Positions 15,909-22,061 of a stretch of DNA of 23,146 nucleotides are shown in pieces. The DNA comes from CAG-791 sp002392385 (GTDB lineage Bacteria > Bacillota > Clostridia > Lachnospirales > Lachnospiraceae): contig CAMOIU010000050.1 of assembly GCA_946616295.1 (NCBI GenBank), positions 1-23,146 on the forward strand. Direction: 5' to 3'. The notes under the pieces were generated by a model. The model saw nothing but the letters and a program-made list of their open reading frames with translations. It was not told the DNA's origin and searched no databases. Made by a program: the position numbers and the translations under genes. Each line of letters starts with the position of its first letter. Within the stretch, counting starts at the first letter, position 1.

Positions 15909-16165
15909 CGTTATTTCTGCCGTGAAATATTCAAAATTTCACGGTGGATATAACGTTCCGGCGGTGTTTCGTTATTTTTCCCGTGATATATGCTTTATTT
16001 CACAGCCGATATAACGTTCCGGACGAGCATCGTTATCTCCACTGTGAAATATCTCAAATTTCACGGCCGATATAACGTCCCGGCCAGTTATCGTTATCTC
16101 CACCGTGAAATCCGCCCAAAATCACAGCGGGGATAACGTTTCGCACAGAAACGTTATCCCCGCTG
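15909..16165. repeat. Tandem array of 61-bp palindromic repeats in a convergent spacer
   Basis: CGTTAT recurs at 15909, 15970, 16031, 16092 and 16152 (spacings 61, 61, 61, 60). Each unit reads CGTTAT, a C/T-rich bit, CGTGAAAT or a variant, an AT loop, ATTTCACGG or a variant, and GATATAACG, and so folds on itself. The TTCCGG-type linker separates hairpins. The last element is a perfect 17-bp stem (16125-16141 with 16149-16165, 7-nt loop). There is no T-run, so these are not standard terminators, although they sit where the convergent isomerase-like and pheT transcripts would end. No gene is seen in 15852-16191. Confidence 0.88.
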
Positions 16166-16191
16166 AAGGATGCAGCACAGTATACGATGTA

Positions 16192-18612
16192 TCAGCTTCT
16201 CAGCACGATGCCGTGGACGAATTCGAGCTTGCGGAGGAGCTTGGAGACGTACTTGTCGATCTCCTCGCCGGTGAATTCGTGGTCGGCGGGCCGGAAGGTG
16301 AGGGTGAAGGCAAGGCTCTTTTTGTCCGGAGGGATGGGAGCGCCTTCGTAGACGTCGAAGAGCTTGACGTCGCGGATGTATTTGTTGGAGCCGCGGATCT
16401 CGTCCTCGACCTCGGCGCAGGTGATCTTGCGGTCCATGATGAGGGCGATGTCGCGGGTCACCTCGGGCCAGGCCGGCAGGGGCTCGAAGGACGGGGTCCT
16501 GTCGTACCACTGGGAGAGGGTGGCGAGGTCGATCTCAAGCAGGTAGACATCGGTGCGGAGGCTGAGGCCGGCGGCGATGTCGTAAGCCAGCTTGCCCATC
16601 CAGCCGATCTTCTGTCCCTCGCAGGCGATCTCGGCGGTCTGGTAGGGGTGGAGGAAGGGCTTCTGGGCGGCAGCGTAGGTGAAGCTGACGTGCAGGGTGT
16701 CAGCCAGGCGCTCCGCGGCGCCCTTGAGGCTGAAGAAGTCCTCGTCCATGCCCCAGAAGGCGATCACCAGGTGGTCGCGCTCCTCGGGATACTCGGTCAG
16801 CGGCAGCTCCTTGGGGATGAAGACCTTGGCCATCTCGAAGAGGCGTCCGGAAAGGGTGCCGTTCTTCTGGTTGCGGACCACGGCGTTGACCATGGAGGGC
16901 GCCAGGGTGGTGCGCATCAGGGACAGCTCCTCGCTGATGGGGTTGAGGATGCGGATGGCATGCCTCTCCGGGGCGTCCGCGGGATAGCGGAACATGTCCA
17001 GATCCGAGGGGGAGAAGAAGGAATAGTGCATGCACTCATAAGCCCCCAGGCCGCAGAGCACGTCTTTGAGCTTCATCTCCGTCCGCTGGCGCAGGTTGTA
17101 GCCGCCGGCGGTGACCAGGGCGCTGGGCATGAAGGTGGGCACCAGATGGTCATAGCCGTACATGCGGATGACCTCCTCCGCCACATCCTGATAGGACTCC
17201 ATATCCTCGCGATAGGCGGGGACCTGCAGAGTCAGGGTATCGCCCTCGATGGAAGGCTCCATGGCCAGGCCCTTCAGGATCCGCAGGACGGCGGTCGGCG
17301 GCACCTCGATGCCCAGGACGCCGTTCACGCGCTGCAGGGAGACCTTCATCTCTCTGGGCTCCACGCTGTTGCCCGAATTGATGTCAAAATGGGTGGCGGA
17401 GACTTTGCCGCAGCCCAGTTCCTCCACCAGGTGGAGGGCCCTCTTCATGGCCATGACGGTGGCATACTCATCCACGCCCTTCTCATAACGGGCGCTGGCG
17501 TCGGTCCTTTTGCCAACGCTGCGGGAGGTGCGGCGGATGTTGTCGCGCGCGAACTTGGCGGATTCGAACATGACCGCCTGCGTGGTGTCCAGGATCTCCG
17601 AATTGAGACCGCCCATGACACCGGCCAGCGCGATCGGCCGGACGCCGTCGCAGATGACCAGGTTGGAGGTGTTCAGAGTATATTCCTGCTCGTCCAGGGT
17701 CTGGATCGCCTCGCCCTCGTGGGCCGTGCGGACACAGATGGCGTTGCCCTGCAGATAAGCATAGTCAAAAGCGTGCATGGGCTGGCCCAGCTCCATCAAG
17801 ATATAGTTGGTGATATCCACGATGTTGGAGATGGCGTCCATACCGACCAGGGCCAGCCGGCGCTTCATCCAGGCCGGGGACTCCCCGATCTTCACGTCAT
17901 AGATGTAGTGCCCGATATAGCGGGGGCACAGGTCCGGCGCCTCCACGGTGATGTTGAAATCATTCAGCCGCATCTCCGTGGGATGGAAGTCCAGGGCGGG
18001 CATGCGCAGAGGCATGTCCAGGGCCGCCGCGATCTCGCGCGCGATACCGAAGATGCTCTGGCAGTCAGGCCTGTTGGCGGTGATGGCGATGTCATAGAGC
18101 CAGTCGTCCAGCCCCAGAATGGGCTTGACGTCCGCGCCGGTCTCCGCGTCGTCCGGCAGGACCAGCAGCCCGTTGTAGCCCGCGCCGGGATACATATTCT
18201 CGGAGACGCCCAGCTCCATGCCGGAGCAGAGCATACCCTCAGAATCATAGCCCCTCAGCTTCCCCTTCTTGATGGCCATGGTGCCCTCGATGGCCGTGCG
18301 CTCACGGTTCGTGGCATACACCTGCGCGCCCACAAGAGCGCAGGGGAACTTCTTCCCGGCCTCCACGTTGTCCGCGCCGCAGCAGACCTGGAAGGTCCCG
18401 TGCGCGCCGCAGTTCACCGTGCACACATGCAGGTGCGTCTCCGGGATCGCCTCACAGGTCTCCACCAGACCCACGACGACACCCGAAATATCCGCGCCGA
18501 CTTCCTTCAGCTCCTCCACCTCGAAACCACAGGAAAAAAGCCTGTCCTGCAGCTCCTGGGGCGTACAGTCGATATCCACATATTCTTTCAGCCAGCTCAG
18601 TGGTGCGATCAT
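16192..18612 (-). CDS. pheT: Phenylalanine-tRNA ligase beta subunit
   Basis: PheT is the large subunit of the (alpha-beta)2 cytoplasmic enzyme that charges tRNA-Phe. At 806 residues it has normal bacterial full length. Domains in order are the N-terminal start MIAPLSWLKEYVDIDCTPQE; the EMAP/OB tRNA-binding part at about 40-150 (VVVGLVETC, CGADNVEAGKKFPCALVGA); the B3/B4 editing region (DITNYILMELGQPMHAFD, VMGGLNSEI, SARYEKGVD); the B5 part (VPAYREDMESYQDVAEEV); the catalytic-like core (ILNPISEELSLMRTTLAPSM); and the C-terminal FDX-ACB anticodon-binding domain (PEVTRDIALIMDRKI to the end). AAGGAGG lies before the ATG. It starts 12 nt after pheS and is co-transcribed under T-box control. Confidence 0.97.
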   Translation of the reverse strand: MIAPLSWLKEYVDIDCTPQELQDRLFSCGFEVEELKEVGADISGVVVGLVETCEAIPETHLHVCTVNCGAHGTFQVCCGADNVEAGKKFPCALVGAQVYATNRERTAIEGTMAIKKGKLRGYDSEGMLCSGMELGVSENMYPGAGYNGLLVLPDDAETGADVKPILGLDDWLYDIAITANRPDCQSIFGIAREIAAALDMPLRMPALDFHPTEMRLNDFNITVEAPDLCPRYIGHYIYDVKIGESPAWMKRRLALVGMDAISNIVDITNYILMELGQPMHAFDYAYLQGNAICVRTAHEGEAIQTLDEQEYTLNTSNLVICDGVRPIALAGVMGGLNSEILDTTQAVMFESAKFARDNIRRTSRSVGKRTDASARYEKGVDEYATVMAMKRALHLVEELGCGKVSATHFDINSGNSVEPREMKVSLQRVNGVLGIEVPPTAVLRILKGLAMEPSIEGDTLTLQVPAYREDMESYQDVAEEVIRMYGYDHLVPTFMPSALVTAGGYNLRQRTEMKLKDVLCGLGAYECMHYSFFSPSDLDMFRYPADAPERHAIRILNPISEELSLMRTTLAPSMVNAVVRNQKNGTLSGRLFEMAKVFIPKELPLTEYPEERDHLVIAFWGMDEDFFSLKGAAERLADTLHVSFTYAAAQKPFLHPYQTAEIACEGQKIGWMGKLAYDIAAGLSLRTDVYLLEIDLATLSQWYDRTPSFEPLPAWPEVTRDIALIMDRKITCAEVEDEIRGSNKYIRDVKLFDVYEGAPIPPDKKSLAFTLTFRPADHEFTGEEIDKYVSKLLRKLEFVHGIVLRS

Positions 18613-18624
18613 CTTGTTTCCTCC

Positions 18625-19662
18625 TTACTGAATGTCGTCGATCTGATCCAGCACCCGCAGATCCGACTCGAACAGAAGCTTGATATTGTTGATGCCGTAC
18701 TTAAGCATCGCCGCGCGCTCGATACCGATACCGAAGGCAAAACCGCTGTACACATCCGAATCGATGCCGCAGTTCTCCAGCACCTTCTTGTTGACCACGC
18801 CGGCGCCCAGGATCTCGATCCAGCCCGTGCCCTTGCACAGACGGCAGCCCTTGCCGCCGCACTCAAAGCAGCTGACGTCCACTTCCACGCTGGGCTCGGT
18901 GAAAGGGAAGAAAGAGGGTCTCAGCCTCGTATGCGTCCCCTCGCCGTAGATCTGCTGCACGAACTCATCCAGCATACCCTGCAGGTCACAGAGCGTGATC
19001 CCCTTGTCCACCACAAGACCTTCCATCTGGCTGAACATGGGCGAATGCGTCGCGTCATCATCCGACCTGAAGACCTTGCCCGGAGACAGGATCTTGATGG
19101 GCGGCTTCTCCTGCTCCATCACGTGGATCTGCCCCGCCGAGGTCTGCGTCCGCAGCAGATACTCCGGCGACAGATAGAAGGTATCCTGCATATCCCTGGC
19201 CGGATGATCCATGGGCGTATTCAGCGCCGTGAAGTTATAATAATCATTCTCGATCTCCGATCCCTCGAAGATCTCAAATCCCATCCCGGCAAAAACATCC
19301 ACCATCTGGTTGCGCATCTGTGTAATGGGATGAAGCTTGCCGCGCCTGACCTCCTTGCCGGGAATCGTCACGTCGATCTTCTCCCTCTCATAACGCCGGG
19401 CCAGCTCCGCTGCCCGCGCCTTCTCTTCCATCTCCGTGAGACGCTCCAGCACCCAGTCCTTGAGCGCGTTCACGCCCTGGCCGAACTCCGCCTTCTGCTC
19501 CTTGGGGATGCTCCGCATCTCCTTCATCAGCGCGTTGACCTTGCCGACCTTCCTGTCCAGATACGCCTTGCGCAGCTCATAAATACTCTGCGTATCGCTC
19601 CTGCCCTGCGCCTCCTTCAGAAACTCCTGACGGATCTCCTCAAATCTGCTCAACCTTGCCAC
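18625..19662 (-). CDS. pheS: Phenylalanine-tRNA ligase alpha subunit
   Basis: PheS is the catalytic alpha subunit of phenylalanyl-tRNA synthetase, a class II aminoacyl-tRNA synthetase. The 345-residue protein shows an N-terminal coiled coil (about 1-95), motif 2 at about 197-218 (VFRSDDDATHSPMFSQMEG) and motif 3 at 308-321 (FAFGIGIERAAMLK). A four-cysteine knuckle, C265, C268, C273 and C276 (CFECGGKGCRLCKGTGW), precedes WIEILGAG, as in many bacterial PheS. The start is uncertain. A GTG at 19662 has its AGGG-type site very close, whereas a TTG at 19653 has GAAGGTG at ideal distance; the difference is three residues. pheT follows 12 nt later. Confidence 0.96.
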   Translation of the reverse strand: MARLSRFEEIRQEFLKEAQGRSDTQSIYELRKAYLDRKVGKVNALMKEMRSIPKEQKAEFGQGVNALKDWVLERLTEMEEKARAAELARRYEREKIDVTIPGKEVRRGKLHPITQMRNQMVDVFAGMGFEIFEGSEIENDYYNFTALNTPMDHPARDMQDTFYLSPEYLLRTQTSAGQIHVMEQEKPPIKILSPGKVFRSDDDATHSPMFSQMEGLVVDKGITLCDLQGMLDEFVQQIYGEGTHTRLRPSFFPFTEPSVEVDVSCFECGGKGCRLCKGTGWIEILGAGVVNKKVLENCGIDSDVYSGFAFGIGIERAAMLKYGINNIKLLFESDLRVLDQIDDIQ

Positions 19663-19784
19663 CTTCCCTTTCTGTGGTCTCTGCCTGCTGCGTGCTGTGC
19701 TGCCGTGACGCGCGCCGCCCGCGGGCGGCGCCTGCGCTCGCGGGTCTTCCTTGTCCGCGGGCGGCGCCTGCTTGCTTCACAAAT
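19663..19784 (-). other. GC-rich stretch between T-box terminator and pheS with 17-bp direct repeat and 20-bp palindrome
   Basis: This 122-nt leader tail holds a perfect palindrome at 19712-19731 (GCGCCGCCCGCGGGCGGCGC). The 17-mer CCGCGGGCGGCGCCTGC also occurs twice, at about 19719-19735 and 19755-19771. No gene is evident. The structure would form in the read-through transcript just upstream of the pheS ribosome site and could affect its translation, which is speculation. Confidence 0.6.
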
Positions 19785-20049
19785 AAAAAACGTCCCCTGC
19801 CTTCTGACCTGACGTCTTCTGACATGGGACGAACAAATAACAACCTGTCCGCGGTACCACCCAACTTCAGACACTTCCGTGTCCGCACTCTGCTTGCCGT
19901 ATGCCGCAACCGCAGCCGCTTCTGAGATGCCTCTCCGCGCGCCGGACTCCCGCGCTGAAATTCATATGCCGCTTCCCTGCCCGCCTTCCAGCCGCTGAAC
20001 GGGCTCTCTGTCAGGTACCCCGACACACTACTTACACGCGATCACTGTC
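19783..20049 (-). ncRNA. T-box riboswitch leader, specifier UUC (Phe)
   Basis: The leader between promoter and pheS contains the T-box core GGGTGGTACCGCGG (19862-19849 on the minus strand). Its TGGT can pair with an ACCA tRNA end. Upstream, an AGAGAG motif and a stem I apical part (CAGCGGCTGGAAGGC) precede the specifier loop TATGAATTTCAGC, where the triplet UUC (plus-strand 19957-19959) after GAAT and before A codes for Phe. Downstream, CGTCCC (19831-19826) pairs with GGGACG (19796-19791), followed by a T-run (19790-19785): the terminator that uncharged tRNA-Phe prevents. Family, specifier and downstream genes all agree. Confidence 0.93.
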
Positions 20050-20055
20050 CACGAC

Positions 20056-20085
20056 ATTTTACGGCAGAAACACTGGATTTGTCAA
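20056..20085 (-). promoter_or_regulatory. Promoter of the pheS-pheT operon
   Basis: On the minus strand consensus TTGACA (20085-20080) and TAAAAT (20061-20056) are 18 bp apart, giving a start near 20049 and the T-box leader directly downstream. Confidence 0.8.
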
Positions 20086-20118
20086 CCTTGAAGGGGGCTA
20101 TCTTGCTTGATTGGCGGT

Positions 20119-20155
20119 GGGTGGGTGAAGGGAGGGAGACGGTGGGGGAGGGGGG
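20119..20155 (+). other. G-rich tract with G-quadruplex pattern
   Basis: GGGTGGGTGAAGGGAGGG (20119-20136) fits four G3 runs with loops of 1, 4 and 1 nt. G5 and G6 runs follow at 20144-20148 and 20150-20155. It lies between the pheS promoter and array B, upstream of both neighbours' transcription start sites. Confidence 0.6.
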
Positions 20156-20160
20156 ATGTA

Positions 20161-20600
20161 CCTGTATTTTACCTGTGTATCTTGGCCTCGCGTAAAGGTG
20201 ATTTGACAGGTAGGCTTTGCTTGAAGCTTCTTCCTGTTTTTTACCTTTATATCTTGCCCTCTCGTAAAGGTGTTTTGACAGGTAGGCTTTGCTTGATGCT
20301 TCTTCCTGTTTTTTACCTTTATATCTTGCCCTCTCGTAAAGGTGTTTTGACAGGTAGGCAACTCATGAAGCTTCTTCCTGTTTTTTACCTTTACATCTTG
20401 CCCTCTCGCAAAGGTGATTTGACAGGTAGGCTTTGCTTGAGGCTTCTTCCTGTTTTTAACCTTTACATCTTGCCCTCTCGTAAAGGTGTTTTGACAGGTT
20501 AGCTTTGCTTGATGCTCCTTCCTGTTTTTAACCTTTACATCTTGCCCTCTCGCACAGGTGTTTTAACAGGTAGGTATCATATGAGGCTTCTCTTTGCATC
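20161..20600 (+). repeat. Array B: six tandem 72-bp repeats with nested hairpin arms
   Basis: GACAGG (last copy AACAGG) recurs at 20205, 20277, 20349, 20421, 20493 and 20565, exactly 72 bp apart. Each unit reads CTTCCTGTTTTTTACCTTTA, then ATCTTGCCCTCTCG, then TAAAGGTGTTTTGACAGG, then TAGGCTTTGCTTGA or a variant. ACCTTTA pairs with TAAAGGT, enclosed by CCTGT with ACAGG, so each unit is one hairpin. The 20-mer TAAAGGTGATTTGACAGGTA at 20193-20212 (19 of its 20 bases recur at 20410-20428) is the exact reverse complement of the array A core. Edge units are degenerate, and a decayed tail runs to about 20630. Period 72 keeps frames open on both strands, but no credible gene is seen. Confidence 0.92.
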
Positions 20601-20701
20601 TTGACAGCATAGCCCCTTTACAGGCACAACTAGTTGAACCGTATTCCCATGCCGCATTCCGTGTAGGCATTGTCGCCAGTTCGTAATCTAGAATTTTCTA
20701 C

Positions 20702-20730
20702 TTGTGAAGGATCCGAATCAGGTATATACT
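20702..20730 (+). promoter_or_regulatory. Candidate promoter of the nuclease-like gene
   Basis: TTGTGA (20702-20707) and TATACT (20725-20730) are 17 bp apart. Transcription would start near 20737, which rules out the in-frame ATG at 20704 and supports the start at 20788. Confidence 0.5.
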
Positions 20731-20743
20731 GATTCGTATATAC
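20715..20743. promoter_or_regulatory. Palindrome over the -10 box of the nuclease-like gene, candidate operator
   Basis: GAATCA (20715-20720) and TGATTC (20730-20735) flank GGTATATAC. The self-complementary GTATATAC at 20722-20729 is repeated at 20736-20743. The nested symmetry covers the -10 region and probable start site, as in an autoregulated promoter; no regulator gene is adjacent. Confidence 0.45.
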
Positions 20744-20787
20744 ATATCCATGATGTGGAGGGTGTCATCGGAGTCAAGGGAGGGTCA

Positions 20788-21762
20788 ATGAATTATACAC
20801 AGCAGCTTCTGGATATTCGAAATCAGCTCAGCGCTCAGTTAGCAGAGCATTTCAGGCAATTACAGGGTGCCCCGCCGGGTAAGTTAGCTTTTCAGAAGAA
20901 CGGTGGATATCTGAAATGGCTGCGGAGTGAAGAGAATCCGGGAGGAGTATGCAGGCAGGCCATTCTTCGTAAAGACGTTAATCAGGCTCAGCTTCTGGCC
21001 GTGAAATCATATCACATGGAGATGGCGGCGGCGCTTGAGAAGCAGATTGCGCTGCTGGACGGCTTTCTGAAGGAAGCGGCTTCTGTGAATGTGCCGGCGC
21101 AGGCGGGGCTTCTGGCGCAGCTGACGGAAATCGGGGTGAATGCCTCTTTTCGCAGGGAACGGACGGATATTGCCAAAACGCCGCTGCAGGGGCTTCTGAC
21201 GCCGGGCGGGCGGGGGCAGTCGCAGCTCGATCCTTCGGCGGAGCTGGTCCGCCTGATCGGGCCGGCGGCGGCAGAAGCTTATGAGTGGTTCTTTTCGTGG
21301 TGCTTTGATAGGTATGAGTATTGTCAGGATCACCCCGAGCATCTGACTTATCCGGCCGAGTGCGGGCTGAAGATGCGTTCGAAATCCGAGGTTTTTATAT
21401 GCGATACGCTGCTGCATTCCAGCCTGGCCTTCCGCTACGAGCAGCCCCTGCGATTGGGTCAGCAGATCGTCTACCCTGATTTCACCATTCTGCTGGGCCC
21501 TGGGCGCGTCATTTACTGGGAGCACCTTGGCAAGCTGCTGGATCAGAGATATAACTCCAACAACCGCCTTAAAATTTCTGACTATATCGAAAACGGCTAT
21601 TATCCCGGACGCGATCTCATCATCACCTGTGAAGATGAACGCTCTCCGCTCGACCATGACCTTGTTACTGCTATCGTCGGCTCGCTTTGCAAGCGTTTCT
21701 ACTCCTGTGCTCCTTTCTCGCCCACTAAGGACAGAATTCTGATCATGCCCTCCTTCCACTGA
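20788..21762 (+). CDS. Orphan PD-(D/E)XK-like nuclease-fold protein
   Basis: No named family was recognised for this 324-residue protein, but its C-terminal half shows a restriction-nuclease-like core. RSKSE (Glu201) precedes a helix; then come FRYEQPLRLGQQIVYPDF (Asp231) and VIYWEHLG (Glu245, His246), followed by a helix and NGYYPGRDLIITCED. This E...PD...ExH layout is typical of PD-(D/E)XK variants found in orphan clostridial proteins. The N-terminal 110 residues look helical, with a likely coiled-coil segment (MEMAAALEKQIALLDGFLKE). An upstream in-frame ATG at 20704 is unlikely; the ATG at 20788 has AGGGAGG four to five bases before it. The gene is monocistronic, followed by a bidirectional terminator and flanked by 72-bp repeat copies on both sides. 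Base composition is more AT-rich at its 5' end. Nuclease activity and target are inference. Confidence 0.65.
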   Translation: MNYTQQLLDIRNQLSAQLAEHFRQLQGAPPGKLAFQKNGGYLKWLRSEENPGGVCRQAILRKDVNQAQLLAVKSYHMEMAAALEKQIALLDGFLKEAASVNVPAQAGLLAQLTEIGVNASFRRERTDIAKTPLQGLLTPGGRGQSQLDPSAELVRLIGPAAAEAYEWFFSWCFDRYEYCQDHPEHLTYPAECGLKMRSKSEVFICDTLLHSSLAFRYEQPLRLGQQIVYPDFTILLGPGRVIYWEHLGKLLDQRYNSNNRLKISDYIENGYYPGRDLIITCEDERSPLDHDLVTAIVGSLCKRFYSCAPFSPTKDRILIMPSFH

Positions 21763-21844
21763 GTGTCGGGTGGCAGCGTTGGGTGGCTGGCGACGAATGA
21801 AGTCTATGGCTGGCGGTATATGATATCTGAAGCTAGTGACTGCA

Positions 21845-21883
21845 AAAAGCCCTGCGAATTCATATAGGATTCGCAGGGCTTTT
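21845..21883. terminator. Bidirectional intrinsic terminator
   Basis: AAAAGCCCTGCGAAT (21845-21859) and ATTCGCAGGGCTTTT (21869-21883) form a perfect 15-bp stem with a nine-base loop; A and T runs lie within the arm ends. It follows the nuclease-like gene by 82 nt and directly abuts the decayed array C. Confidence 0.85.
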
Positions 21884-21985
21884 CGCAGGTAAGCATCTCA
21901 TCAAGCTTCTCTCGTATTTCTACTGCTATTCTTGCCTCTCATCGCAGGTATTCTCACAGCTCCCCCCTCACGAAGCTTCTGTATC
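21884..21985 (+). repeat. Array C: degraded copies of the array B repeat
   Basis: CAGGTA, AAGCTTCT, TCTTGCC and CTCTC occur in the same order as in array B. Comparable points recur about 70-71 bp apart: CAGG/CAGC at 21886 and 21957, AAGCTTCT at 21903 and 21973. The inner arms (ACCTTTA/TAAAGGT) have decayed. This is one and a half to two diverged units in the same orientation as array B. The remainder of 21763-22061 holds only the terminator and a promoter-like element. Confidence 0.6.
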
Positions 21986-22024
21986 CCCCCGCCCCCACCT
22001 TCTCTCACCGCCATTCCATGAAAG

Positions 22025-22033
22025 TGATATACT
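22025..22033 (+). promoter_or_regulatory. Candidate extended -10 promoter of the DUF5131 gene
   Basis: TGATATACT is an extended -10 element (TGn plus TATACT), 28 nt before the start codon at 22062. No clear -35 box is seen upstream. Confidence 0.4.
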
Positions 22034-22061
22034 TTTAGTAGGATGTAAAGGAGGTGGGTTG

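Noticed and set aside
16105..19812. A 1235-codon open frame on the plus strand, antisense to pheT and pheS
   Set aside because: It lies opposite two certain genes whose codon bias keeps the reverse frame free of stops; its product is His/Asp/Gly/Val-rich without recognisable domains.
20107..20502. Repetitive open frame through array B (also one on the opposite strand, 20098-20361)
   Set aside because: Frames are open on both strands simply because of the 72-bp period. A TTG with an AAGGGGG site upstream is weak support, and the DNA is better explained as palindromic repeats.
20161..20600. CRISPR array
   Set aside because: The entire 72-bp unit is conserved, so there are no unique spacers, and no cas gene is in the window.
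20704..20787. Longer N-terminus for the nuclease-like protein starting at 20704
   Set aside because: The ATG lies inside the predicted -35 box, and the ATG at 20788 has a strong ribosome site.
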